Shown here: positions 11,800 to 23,299 of the stretch, piece by piece
How positions within the stretch are numbered: position 1 is the stretch's first letter
Layout: every line of letters starts with the position of its first letter
Assembly (NCBI GenBank): GCA_026120185.1
Contig: JANUWF010003378.1
Location: forward strand, 1-64,000
Direction: 5' to 3'
From: Voacanga thouarsii
Lineage: Eukaryota > Streptophyta > Magnoliopsida > Gentianales > Apocynaceae
DNA length: 64,000 bases
Notes under the pieces: generated by a model
The model's input: the letters and a program-made list of their open reading frames with translations, nothing else
Database searches by the model: none
What the model was told of the DNA's origin: nothing
Translations under genes and position numbers: made by a program

Positions 11800-14720
11800 C
11801 TGGCATTCTCAGGTTATATGAACATCCATAAGGATTTCTAATCTCATACTAAAGTATTGATTTTGTTTGATAACTACAAATACTTCTCATATGCTTAGCA
11901 TGTTGCACTCAAAGTATTATCTGTGATGCTATGATATGCCACTCTTAGTTTACAATGTCTTGTAGGAAATTCACCATATAAAAGTGCAAATTTGATCAAA
12001 AAAATATGCAAGGACAATAGGATAACTTGCCCTGAAGCTAAAAGAATGATAGACCTACTTCACTTCCTAAGTTTCTGGCAGTCCACACATGCCAAGCTTG
12101 TACTCTTCTTTAGAGAATTGAATAAGAAATGCAACAATGAACAAAACTAAGTGCATACACACCCAAGCAAGTACTGAGATTTGATATTATGAATTTAATT
12201 GTATGCACAACATACCAAGTTAAGAAAAAGAAGTAATTACTCAGCTTAGATGACCCAAATTGTTTGGATTAGCTTGAGAAGAAGTGTAAGCAACGCGCTT
12301 GGTTTTATCAAAAGAACTTTCCTTCTTCCAGTTGATTTAGAGCCTCCAACAAATCCTAAGACCATAAATGAGTTTACCAATTTACAAACACACCATCTAT
12401 CCACCAAAATGTCAAAGATACTCTTCTTGAAATTACCCCCGAGTACTCAGCCACTAAATGACCAACCCACCACAGCCTAAGAAAGGAGGGTAGTTCACAT
12501 GAATAGGAATGAGAACAAAATCAAGTTCCATGGTAGTTTGATGTCTAAAGTAGTAAAATGCTTTTAAAAAGTTGAAGACTTGAGCTTCCGTATAGTGAAA
12601 GAAGCAGTAGATATTATAGGAGACAAACAAAAAGTGAAAGTAAAGAAATAGAAAACCTCAGCCTCAGCTCATCCTTGAACTATTGATAATCTGCATCTAA
12701 CTCTAACAGAATACTTTAATGCCTCATCACTCCATGCTTGTGGTTTTAAAATTTGAACAATTTGTAGCAATCCAAAGTCCTCCAAGTAAGTAATGGTGTT
12801 TGTTTATGAGAAAACCCTGTACAGGACTGATGTAAATCTAGGGAAAAATCGTTTTCTGATACCTCTCAAGCAAGTAAGGAACAACTTTTTGACGGAATTG
12901 TTATGTCAACCAAATTAATGTTGGAATGTGAAAAAGTCAAGGAAATAAGTTTGCCAACAGATACTTGAAGAAGGAGAATTACTGAATAAGGATTCCTTAA
13001 GTTTAGTGGATGCAAGTAAGTTAATTTAAAATTTGATCTTATTTGTTCTATTTTATTGCAAACTTTAGTCAATTCCAAGATGAAGAGTGGTTTCAGATCA
13101 TATGAAAGATTGTACTCACTGTAGGTGTTTGATTCTGCATATAAAGTGATTTTACATTTGCAAGTGTAATTTAAGATACCGCCAGAAATGGTACTGAAGA
13201 AGATTTTAGCTAGACAGAAATAGAAATGTTAATGATCATTAAAATGTACTAGAGGAGGGATTTCAAGTTCCAGAAAAAGAGGCCCCAAGATGAAGCCACC
13301 TTAAAGTTCAAGCAATCCTCCCACTATACTAGCTAAAATGCCATAGCAACAATACAAAAAGAGCATTGTTGCTTCCAACTTGTGATATCTGCAATGTGAC
13401 AAAAGTAGTAGGTTCAATATGTACTGGGATGAGAGTTTTCAGACTTTTATCTGTAATTCTGTTATAGTTCCAGATTACCAACCTTATCATTCAAAATCTT
13501 AAGAAAGCAATGTCTTTTATGTTAAAAAACCTTGATATCAGAGGAAATTCCCATTTTGGTTGATATTAGTAACCAAGATATTAGTAACCTTGAACATACC
13601 ATTCCATCTGATTGTTCATGTGGATGACTGGCTAGAGGCTTGTATTCTCCTCCATAGCCCTCTGCAATTTAGGGAGTGAAAATTTTGAAGTGTGTGGTCA
13701 AAATATGGCTTTTGACAATCATTTTAATTGAATTCTACACAATTATACGGTTTAGAATTTGTAGCTTTTTCATTAGCCAGACAGCTTAAGGCACAAATGA
13801 ACATAATCTAGAATATGGTTTCTGGTGAGGTTTTGTAGGCTTCCATGCCTTGCTAAAAGGATCGTACGTCTAGAATCTTGTTATTTATTCTGCATGGATG
13901 TAATTTGATATGTTTTTGTTCATTATTTACACTTCATTAAAGTTACAGCAAGAGACACATCAATATTTAATAGAAAAATATTGAATTTAATAGCAGAAAT
14001 TTATTTCTTTTCTACTGCATACAGTATAGGGAAATGCAAATATTGTAATAAAATAGCTATTAAAGCAGAGAGGAAAATGAATCCTAATCAAGGAAATGAT
14101 GAATTTACTCGAGAAAGTGAACACCAGCAGAGAAGTGCAAAATTTAATATGACATTCATCCTTTGAATGTACTCTCTAGAATTAAAGTGGCTTAAGGATG
14201 CAAATTTTCCCTATAAGCTTGTACATTAAAACACTAAAGCTACACTGATTAAAGAAGATACAATGTCAAATATACAGCATGCTACACATTTTGACAATTT
14301 CACATAAATATTTGAGGCAAGGTTTCACCTTAGTTCATACCCATAATGCACAAAAGAATGATTGATTAGGCAAGACAGCTAAGCAATAACAGATAATCTT
14401 ACACTTAATCATATGTTTGCATCCATGACAAAATCCAAGATGTCTGTTGTGATTTTGTTACAATCAGGTGAAGGTTGACAGTTCCATCTCCACTCTAACA
14501 TAATCTTTTCCTTTTCAAATATCCATGATAACTGCATACATCATGTGAGAAGTAATACGAAAGAAAACTCACATACATGCATTTTTTTTTTTAATGTCGA
14601 ATATTTCACTAATAGAAAGGAAAGCATCAAATAAAGTAGAAAGGAAGTCCTTAGCGGAACTCATATGACCAAATTTAATATGATATTGGAGCTTCTGTCC
14701 TCAAATCTTTATTGGTTTGA
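11800..14720. other. Intron-like interior of the Helitron-like element
   Basis: AT-rich sequence between two response-regulator-like exons on the - strand. I could not recognise the remaining GARP or Q-rich exons here. Short open frames on both strands show no family motif. Confidence 0.3.
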
Positions 14721-14783
14721 AAACTGCTATGGCAATGAAGAGTATTTGAGACTTGACTTTAATGTCAATGATTGAAAAAGGTC

Positions 14784-14945
14784 AGAGTTTATTAACTTAC
14801 TATCATAACCATTTTGGTTTACTTCTTTGACAAATTTCTGATGAAGATCGACGGTCCAAACAACTCTAGGTTTTTTTAACAGATGAAGAATCATTACATT
14901 CTCTATTATCATGCCTATTCTCAGGGTCATTTTTTTTCTTTCCTG
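14784..14945 (-). pseudogene. Type-B response regulator GARP (Myb-like) DNA-binding exon
   Basis: Read on the - strand: a basic, acidic-spaced linker (KKKNDPENRHDNREC), then DSSSVKKPRVVWTVDLHQKF followed by VKEVNQNGYD. This is the first part of the GARP domain of ARR11-type type-B response regulators. The exon ends at a GTAAGT donor site. The helix-turn part of GARP (the LTRENVASHLQKYR block) was not found downstream, and no receiver domain was found upstream. This is therefore an isolated fragment. Substitutions at conserved positions (E for A, N for I) fit decay. Confidence 0.75.
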
Positions 14946-15439
14946 AAGTCAGAACACTTTTCACATAAATTTCCGCCGGAGATAATATCTAGTTATTACT
15001 ACAACTTAACAACTAAGCAATCTGACCATTTAAAGACTGTAAGGAATCATTAGCCACTGATCCAATATTATTTAGTTCAAGTTTATAAATAGGCCTCACC
15101 TACCTCACCCTAGTGTAGTCAAACAAATATGCTGGGTATTAATCACACCCCACCAACACCACCACAGCTAACAAAACCTTTGGCTATTGCCACTTAAATC
15201 CCTATTGATTGGTATGCTTATAGCTACCTCCATCTTGATCACATTCCAATTCAGGCCAAACTTCCATCATCAACACCATGATGAATTCTCTCCACCCTCT
15301 CTGCCTCCCCTACTGTTCATTACCCAGCCCTAAAAATTCAAATATTTATCAGAACTGTAAGTTAATCCAAACATGAATAGTACAGAAAACTATTACAAAA
15401 TATTCCAAGGAAGGAAAAATGAATGAAAATTGAACCTGT

Positions 15440-15576
15440 TACTTAATAGTGGCCTCGACAACTTCAATTGCTTTCATGACTTGAAACAATCCATCATTGC
15501 TACCACCGTTATGATTGGAATCTTTCAAAACCAATCCCACAAATTGATTTTCGAAATTCTGACCTCCATTCTCCAT
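15440..15576 (-). pseudogene. N-terminal exon fragment of an unidentified plant protein
   Basis: Frame from ATG 15576 on the - strand: MENGGQNFENQFVGLVLKDS, then a Gly/Asn-rich turn and LFQVMKAIEVVEATIK, stopping at TAA 15442-15440 where CAA (Gln) would continue an amphipathic helix. The composition is that of a real exon (acidic start, helix with heptad-like spacing). It reminds me of a plant-conserved coiled-coil protein, but I cannot name it. It sits upstream of the GARP exon on the same strand and is probably a fragment of a different gene. Confidence 0.45.
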
Positions 15577-15800
15577 CTAAACATTCCACAATCCAAAAAA
15601 AAAAAAAAAGATATAAAATAAAATAAAATAATAATGATAATAATAATTATCATCATTATCATCAACATCACCGTCATCATCATCCCATAAGGATATTTCA
15701 CATAAAAAAAAAAATCACTTATACGCAGATTGGTAAATTGTGTGCCTGTATCATTAGAAACTACAGCTAGAATGAAAACAAACAAATATACAATGTGTGT

Positions 15801-15802
<2 letters not shown>

Positions 15803-15846
<44 letters not shown>
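15803..15846. repeat. (AC)n microsatellite
   Basis: About 20 AC units, preceded by a short (TG)n at 15793-15802, so the tract is locally self-complementary. Confidence 0.95.
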
Positions 15847-15854
<8 letters not shown>

Positions 15855-16968
15855 ACAGTAAAATTATTCGATTCATTGTCTATTCTTGTAGCAAAAAAAG
15901 ATTGACAAATAGCAATTCAGTTTTCAAAAGAAGAGAAGAAATTAGTGTATCCCGTTAAAATGAAGCTTGTATTTTAGCACTAAACACAGCCTAGCATTTA
16001 CCATGTGAAGAAAAACCAAAACAATACGCACAAAACTAACCATCTCCATCAAATTTCTTCTCTCTAATGGTAATCCCTTCAAGATTATGTTTCTATCGTG
16101 GTTCTTTTTTTCCCTTTCTTAGCATGCATTTTTTCTTTTTCTTTAGGCTAGAGGAAATTGGTAAGAGAAGCACTGGAATCGCAAGTCCTCAACTTCATTC
16201 TCCCTTTCCCTTGGGAAAGCTTTTCAAGTCAATGCATGATTGTAAAGAGGAAAACTGAACTACCAACAGATATGAGCAGTTAGGAAGAAATTGTCAATTG
16301 AACAAATAATTAGCAATAGAGAATATTGCACTCCCAACATTCTTAAATCTCACCATGAAATCCATTAGGAGGACCAATATATACTAAGATGTATAGCAAG
16401 AACTCGTATCATTTGGCACACCTGAAATTTGAGTAGTTAGAGTCTTAGCTACATGCTCAGAACCATGACAAACATGAAATCATTTCACATGAACATTACA
16501 TAAAATTAACACCTTGTATATAACCAATGAATCTAAATCGACTCCGAAACTTGCATATGAAACAAATATCTAGTATCAGCTATAGCAATCAGAAATGAAA
16601 GATGAAAAGGGACTGGAAAATAGAAAATTTCTATATTCATCTAAAAAGATTTTCAATAGAGAAAAATTTCAGATAATGGCCACAACACTCTTAAAGGGAA
16701 AGAAGGAAATAGAGTTTCTTTTCGCTAAAAAGGATACATGCGTATAAAGGTGTTTGCGTTAAACAATTCTTAGAAAAGAGTAACGAAGCAATCTAGGAGC
16801 ATAAAAAGAGCAAAACGCAAAGGGAGATGTCAAATTCCCTAACAAAGACATAAAAGGATTCACTAAACAACAATTGCTCAAATAGTCATGTTCCTAAATA
16901 GATATCTATAAAAAACCAGAATAACAGAAAAAGTACCATGTGCAAGTCCATTCATAAGAAGATTGGAC

Positions 16969-17540
16969 ACATTTACATATTCAATTTTGTTAATGTTTTC
17001 ATGAAATTGTGCATCATATGTGGACTTTTGATAGTAAACCATCATCGCAAAACACTGAATGGTTGTCCAATCATGCTTATATTGACGCCCAATATACTTA
17101 GCACACAATCACATTTCGGAAAATTTTAAACAATCTGAGTGAAATGCACAGCAAAATTCCTTTATTGTTGTAGACTTCAATAAAAAATACATTTACATAT
17201 TCAGTTCTCTTAATGTTTTCATGAAATTGTGCATCATACGTGGGCTTCTGATGGTAAACCATCATCAGAAAACACCGAATGGTTTCCCAAACATGTTTAC
17301 ATTGACACCCAATATACTTATCACATAATGAAATTCACAAAGCTTATAACACATCTAACTTTTCAAAATTCCTTTATGGTTTTGTAAACTTCAATAAAAA
17401 ATACATTTACGTATTCAATTATGTTAATATTTTCATGAAATTGTGCATCATACGTGGGCTTCTAATGGTAAACTATTGTCGCAAAACATAATATGGTTGC
17501 CCAATTATGCTTATATTGACAACCAATATACTTAGCACAT
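16969..17540. repeat. Three tandem copies of a ~215-bp unit
   Basis: Copies start at about 16969, 17189 and 17403, each with ACATTTACATATTCA at the start, TTTTCATGAAATTGTGCATC about 30 bases in, and CCAATATACTTA near the end. The spacing is 220 and 214 bp. Divergence between copies is visible by eye. No protein is encoded across the units. Confidence 0.8.
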
Positions 17541-17807
17541 CACATCCCAAAATACACTGTATATACAAACCAAATGCACCTGTCTTTTATTCTTTCTACT
17601 ATCTTGAAAAACCTTCTACACTTCTCATTCAACTCTACATTGGCAAAATCTTCATCCCAAAAACATGGTAACGAATTGTATTTTGAAGTTGAAAATTGTA
17701 ATGTAGGAAGAAATAGGCCTCAAATATAATGAAAAGAATCGTTAGGTAAAGTAAAGAATACTAAAGTGACAAACCCATTTCAATTGCAAAGTGAATATGA
17801 GCTTTCA

Positions 17808-18025
17808 TGAATTCAGTTTTTTATATCCAAAAGGAGTAGGAATCCCATCACGTAAAGAGCAACTATAAACTAGAGAGCCAAGTTGGAATGAAGACTCGAA
17901 CTTTACACCATTAAGAACAATAGATTTCATAGAAGACTCAGAGGAGCCATCCAAAATTCTTGGCCTTGAATCTGAGGCTTCCAATTTGTATGAAGGAGAA
18001 AATGTTGCAGAAAGGGGAAAGGGGA
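17808..18025 (-). other. Exon-like open frame, unrecognised
   Basis: On the - strand a Ser-rich, hydrophilic frame reads KLEASDSRPRILDGSSESS, then VLNGVKFESSFQLGSLVYSC. It has a protein-like composition, unlike the surrounding AT-rich noise. I do not recognise the family. It lies inside the Helitron-like element and on its strand, so it may be another carried fragment. Confidence 0.3.
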
Positions 18026-18164
18026 AAAAAATTCTTTTTAAAGAGAAGAGATAGTATGAGTATAGAATGTAAAAACAAAGAGTATCATATCTGGAAATTA
18101 TTCTAAAAAAGAACAGGCAATTAATAAGATCAGAAAAAGAATGAACAACCATCTGCTAAAGTAA

Positions 18165-20740
18165 TTGATTTACCAATTCAAATGCGTCATGACGTACCTA
18201 GTGTCATATCACTTAATGATAAGTACTCCGACCTTCTCTGCAAGTCAAAAGTTGAATATTAGAAATGCTTACACCCTTGGAGAACCTACTAAAGTGACTT
18301 TCAAAACAATAATAGAACAAACCACCCAAAATTTGCAAGCAGACAAAGAAAATGAAGAAGCAGAAAAAGGAAGATAAAGGGGTAACAACATTCATAAATT
18401 TTCCAAGAGATCCACTTTCGGTCCCTTCAATCTTTGTCCCCCCACTTTTTTTATTGATTCTAATAAATACCGCCCCCTTGTCACCATTTAACTACAAAAT
18501 GCAAACTAACTACTCTAGTCAGCATTGTTCCCTGATCATAGGTGCTTCCATTCCAAGGAATGAAGACAAAGAAGCGAAATTCATTAAGATATTGGGAAGT
18601 TTCATAAATGCTTCAAGTTACCATTTTGTAAAGTTACTTATGGTAAAAAAAAAAAAAAAACCCAAAAGGATAAATAGCAAAAGGTTCGACAAAAAAAGGA
18701 AAAAGGATTCAGCAAGTAGGGAAATAAATACATGTTTTACGGAGACGCATAAGAGACGAATCACGAACAAACTTACTATTTATCTCAAAACCATCTGCCA
18801 CATAGGGATTTCTATAGCAAGAACTGATATATTACTTTCTCTTCAGTCGTTACATAAGAATACACCAGAGGGTTCCTCATATGCTGAAATTTGCATGCAA
18901 TAGCAGAAGTTCAATATGGAATTATTTTTAGACCAAATCTAGTAGGCACAGAAACAACCTTAAATTTAGATGATTAGGTAAAGAATCTTTTCAAGAAACA
19001 AATATTACTGAAAGCTTATTGCAGTTAGGTCTTTTTGATAGTGTTATTGAAAATGCAATACTCACACATACGTACGTTACTAATCCAAATCAATGAAGAT
19101 GAAAATATAACTCACATTTCTGATGAACTATCACTGGGTGGCATATGGGAAAGGTAATTTTGGTTGTCGTTTCTTTGATTGTCTTCGAAGCCACCAGATC
19201 CAAACCAAGGTTAGATGCATTTGCTGCAATTTTGTCACGCCTCACATATGATCTAGACATCCCTTGACATTGCACTATAAAAACATTCTGGTTCAGTTTT
19301 GGCTCATCAAAGATTATATTCTAATATTATCAAGACAATCAGCAAACCACAAAAAAGGTAAGCAAGTTCTTAACAATGGGGAACTTATGCCATAACCCAG
19401 CTCAAAATCTATGGCAACAAAATTGGAGAATGAAAAAACAGCACAAAAGTTTACAACCATGGCTTGTCTTTTACCTCAAAAGCCCTACAATCTGTAAATA
19501 TACTCAATAGTAGAAAAAAAAAACTTTATCTTGTTCCAAAATAATCAATGTTTTTCTTCAATTTCCCACCAAAACCATAGCTACATTATCAAGATTCAAG
19601 TCCTCTTATTCACGATAAATTATCTTTCCATTTGTTATCTTCTCCCAATCTCTATCACTTGGTGATAGAATTTCTACATCTAAAACATCAACCGTAAACC
19701 ATTTACCTTATTGTACTTCTACAACTAAAACTGTTTTCCATATTAGCACTATTATTCTAAACCATAGTGTCAAGAACATTTCTCCAAAACATGAAACATA
19801 AAAACTGTCAAAAGGAAAAACAAAGAAATAAAGAAAAGAAATATCCAGGAATTTCAATCTTCAAATTGGTTCCACTTTAGTTCATAGATACACAGAGATA
19901 CACCTATCTAAAAGCAAATCTTCTTAGCAGGCGTAGTTCCAATTTCAATACAAATGATCAAAGAAAATCTTATATCCAAGTAGAAATTCCATTTCTTCAA
20001 GAGAAGAAAGAAGAAAAGAAAGCTGATGCAGGAGGGGAAAAAAAGGAAAATGTTTCAAGAGTGCAAACTCAGCTGTTGGGAAGTTAGTAAACCTACTATG
20101 CACCCATTTAAACCATATTGCTCTGTGATTTTATCAAAACTAATCTCAAACAGTGAAATCAAAATCACATTGAGGAAAAGCTCATGAGCAACTACCGCAA
20201 AACAATTCTTCCATAGAGAAATTCTTCCCTACAATAGTGGATGACAGTGCCTCCATACAGATTTTTCTACATTACACTACTTTTATTAGATGAGCGATTT
20301 TTTGCTGAAACTTAACATTGACTCATACATATGATAATAACTGAATTTAAACTTCAAGAAAAATGAAATCTAAAATGTCAGCATGTGTCTATGAGCCTTG
20401 ATTGCCTAAATGTTTAACTTTATGGTGTTTAGGATATCCAAATAGCTGCATGAATTCTAACATTGCAACCTACTTTAAAACTTCAATAATTTTGCTGCAA
20501 AACAATCAGAATATCTTCCACTTCCAAATCAGAACTGTAACACAGGAAATGCCCATAGAGATATCACGTCACAAAGGCAACAAAGTATGTGTGCAGCGAA
20601 ATTCGAAGATAGCACTAACAATTAGCAGTATATGTGTGCAGACCCTGAACATTAGCGTATTTGCATAGAAACTCACGGTTCGGAAAAGGTACCTCCAGTA
20701 CTGTGTGCGTGAGACAGAAAGAGGGAGATGGGGTCGCGAG
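18165..20740. other. Non-coding interior of the Helitron-like element
   Basis: AT-rich. Several open frames of 60-180 codons occur, but their composition (Lys/Asn/Ser/Ile-rich, runs of Lys from poly-A) is that of non-coding AT-rich DNA. Nothing recognised. Confidence 0.35.
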
Positions 20741-20741
20741 A

Positions 20742-21007
20742 GAAGGATCAAATGACGCCACACCAGCCTTTGCTGAGTAGCCTTGTTGTACGGCCTACCG
20801 ACAGCGGAGGTGGTGCTGGAGGGACCACCGGTGCCGTCGGAGGTGGTGGTGCTGCGAGATCCGAGACAGTGAACGAAGGATCAAATGATGCCGCACCAGC
20901 TTTTGCTGGGTAGATTTGTTGTACGGCCTACCGACAGTGGATGTGGTGCTGGAAGGACCACCGGTGCCATCAGAGGTGGTGGTGCTGTGAGATCTGAGAC
21001 AGTGAAA
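20742..21007. repeat. GC-rich 133-bp tandem duplication
   Basis: Two head-to-tail copies (20742-20874 and 20875-21007), each starting GAAGGATCAAATGA and ending GAGACAGTGAA, about 88 percent alike by eye. Copy 1 encodes a Gly-rich stretch. The block is clearly richer in GC than its surroundings, like a piece of an exon or a 5' UTR carried inside the element. Confidence 0.85.
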
Positions 21008-21069
21008 CCCCACTAATTTCCTCATGGAAATGGTGTGCGTAAAAGGGGTAAAACCCTAGGTGAAGCGAA

Positions 21070-21219
21070 AAGAGAAAGAGAAGGCGGAGGGGTAAAACCC
21101 TTCAAATTTCTTTTTTTTTAAGCGAAACAAAAATTAAAAAAAAATTCACTTAGATTTTGTAGTGCCACATGTCAATAGGTAATGATGCCAGGTGTCATTA
21201 TAGGATGCTTCTGTAGCTC

Positions 21220-21257
<38 letters not shown>
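21070..21257 (-). repeat. Shared Helitron-like 5' terminal domain, copy 1, with (TA)n
   Basis: The block runs AAACCCTTC...TTTC, poly-T/A, TTAGATTTTGTAGTGCCACATGTC, AATAGGTAATGATG, GGTGTCATTATAGGATGCTT, CTGTAGCTCCTATT, then (TA)n at 21225-21257. It is the reverse complement counterpart of 25963-26110. A local hairpin (ATAGGA...TCCTAT, 21199-21222) is present. It marks the end opposite to the CTAG hairpin end at 10990. Confidence 0.7.
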
Positions 21258-21261
<4 letters not shown>

Positions 21262-22640
21262 ACTCTTACCCTGCTCTTGTTGTAAGTGATAATTAAGATT
21301 CAATAGTCAACCTTCTAATTGCAGAGTTAGTTCCCATACTAGTAGGCATTACAGTGCATATGATGATATTAACCCATGAAAAGAATTTTCATTTTAAAGA
21401 GGTTAAATGTTGGAAATAGTTTTGTGTTGTTTGCAGAGAAAAGTTCATTTATTTTGAGTGTTTTTTGGTGAAGAAAAATCACTCTTGTCTGATTTTCTTA
21501 AACCTTTTTATTGTAAGTACTGAAACGTAGTAATAGAAATTTCATCTTTCAACCAAGTTCTAAAGTTTCTTGCATCTAGCTAGTGGCAGATGGAACTTGA
21601 TTGTACTTGGCATCACTCATGCTCATTGCCCAGGAATTTTCCTATTGTACTTGGAACTTAAATTGTACTTGGTACCACTTTTCAAGTCCTAAAGTTTCTA
21701 ATGCAGAAGGTCATTGCTATTGGGATTCTACTTTTTTTGGATTAGACTCTTGTGATCATAATTCATTCTGTTTTATTCATGCTTTTGAAAAGAACATTGG
21801 TTTCTCAAATAGCTATAATGCTGAACTTTATGCACTGCTATTGGCCATAAGAATTGTTTGAAACTGGCACATCCCAGATACAAACACATGGTAACACCAA
21901 TGTTAATGAATACAGAATCAAGGAAATTGATAATATGCACTTTATGATTTACACTATTGTTATGATTTCCCACATTTCAGGACATATTTTTGGAAGAAAT
22001 TCTTGGTGCTTTACTCGTTGCCGGGGATCATTCAGTTCTAGAACCAAGCTTTGAAGTGAAGACCATCACAATCTTAGCCAAAGGAGTTGAATCTGAAGAT
22101 GGACAAATAAACGTTAATGAAGAGAAAGGGAGATCTGCAGTAATTGGAAGCTTTGATGAGTAGGGGAGACTATGGAGTACACCACCAAATAAAAGTGGCC
22201 ACAACCCTTAAACAAGTAAGTGACTCATATTTTTAATTCTCTCGTGAGATATCTTCTCAAATTATTTCAATTACAATTTTTTCATTATCTCACTTGTAAC
22301 TATTAACTGTATTAGTAAAATGATTTAAATCTTTTAAATGTTCACCATTTTTTTTCTCTATTTGATGTGTAGGGTTATTGGACTTCCCATCAATTCGTAG
22401 TAGCATGAATAGCTTTTCTTTTTAGTTTGCCAAGAAAATTGAACATTTATATTTAGTCTAATTTATATTGTAGTTAGACATTTGCTAAAATGCTTTTGAG
22501 TATGACTATTTAAATTTTGTTCTAATTTATACGATTTATTTAAATAAATATTATTCATTATTTTTCAAAATTATCATTGTTTTACAGCTTTCTATTGTAC
22601 AATGTAAAAAGAGACATTTGTTATGAGATTTTAAATTGGA
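21258..22640. other. Intergenic stretch with two weak coding-like pieces
   Basis: Mostly AT-rich. At 21784-21861 (+) the frame reads NSYNAELYALLLAI, resembling the RNase H-like domain found at the end of plant LINE ORFs, but too short to be sure. At 21977-22159 (+) a 60-codon frame after a splice-acceptor-like CAG reads LEEILGALLVAGDHSVLEPS and ends at TAG. It looks like an exon end, but I do not recognise it. Confidence 0.3.
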
Positions 22641-23292
22641 AAAAATAATCAAATAATAAAATATAATAATTGTCGACTTTGGGATGCTTTAAAAAAAGTG
22701 AGGCCAAAATTAGGACACTATTTATATAGTCTGACAAAAAGAGAGACGCATTCATAAGTAAGCGTAGTTATTTTAGGGATGCTTCAAAATATATGGTCAT
22801 TAAATTTTGGGACACTATGATTGATTGTGTCGTAAAAAAGGGGACATAATTGTATTTATGTGTCACTATTTTAGGAAATTTGTAGAATAAAGTATCCTCA
22901 ATTTTGAGATGCTATAAATATAAAACGTAGTCAGAAGAGCAGACAGAATAAAAAATTTGTGTCGTAAATTTTGGGACACTTTAATAAAATGTCGTTAACA
23001 TAATGACATTAGAGAATATAAGCGTAATAAATTTAGAGACGCTTTAAGGAAAAAGTGTTGGTAAATTTGGAGACGCCTATATGAAAAGTGTCGGTAAATT
23101 TAGAAACGCTTATAGAAAAAGCGTTAGTAATTTATTGATGTAAAGTCTTGTATCGTAAAATTTCTTGGTGACACTATTTCTAACAATGAATGTGGGGACA
23201 ACTATAAAAATATCGATAAATAATTTTACAATACAAATTAGTATCCCAAAGCAAATTTATTAGTGTGCCTAAATGTTTAGTTTGTTGTAGTG
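22640..23292 (-). mobile_element. CACTA transposon terminus 3 with GACGCTT-type subterminal repeats
   Basis: On the - strand this starts at 23292 with CACTACAACAAACTAAACAT. About 600 bp of degenerate repeats follow with cores such as GGGACACT, GAGACGCTTT and AAAGTGTCGGTAAATTT. This is a third, distinct CACTA-like family. The interior extends to the left; no transposase or left tip was identified. Confidence 0.65.
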
Positions 23293-23299
23293 AATTTAT

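Larger units (their letters stand above)
10990..21257 (-). mobile_element. Probable non-autonomous Helitron carrying host gene fragments
   Basis: Helitrons are rolling-circle transposons that end in a hairpin a few bases before CTRR, insert between A and T, and often carry pieces of host genes. On the - strand the sequence ends with a 7-bp-stem hairpin (11001-11017), a 7-base spacer, then CTAG at 10993-10990 followed by T. The other end (21070-21257) is shared, inverted, with a second copy at 25963-26110 and runs into a (TA)n tract. Gene fragments inside (response regulator exons, an unidentified N-terminus) are on the - strand like the element. No Rep/helicase is seen. The 5' tip (TC) cannot be fixed because of the TA tract, and the link between the two ends is inference. 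Confidence 0.5.

Noticed and set aside
15525..15842. 105-codon - strand ORF starting with a Cys-Val repeat
   Set aside because: The start is the (GT)n microsatellite and the middle is poly-Ile from (ATT)n, so it is not a protein gene. Only the overlapping piece in another frame (15440-15576) looks like coding sequence.
18352..18903. 183-codon + strand ORF
   Set aside because: Its composition is Lys/Asn/Ser/Ile-rich with a poly-Lys run from a poly-A tract, and no motif is visible. It looks like chance openness in AT-rich DNA within the Helitron-like element.
20269..20290. CACTACTTTTATTAG as a CACTA left end
   Set aside because: No subterminal repeat array follows and the sequence does not match any of the three right tips.
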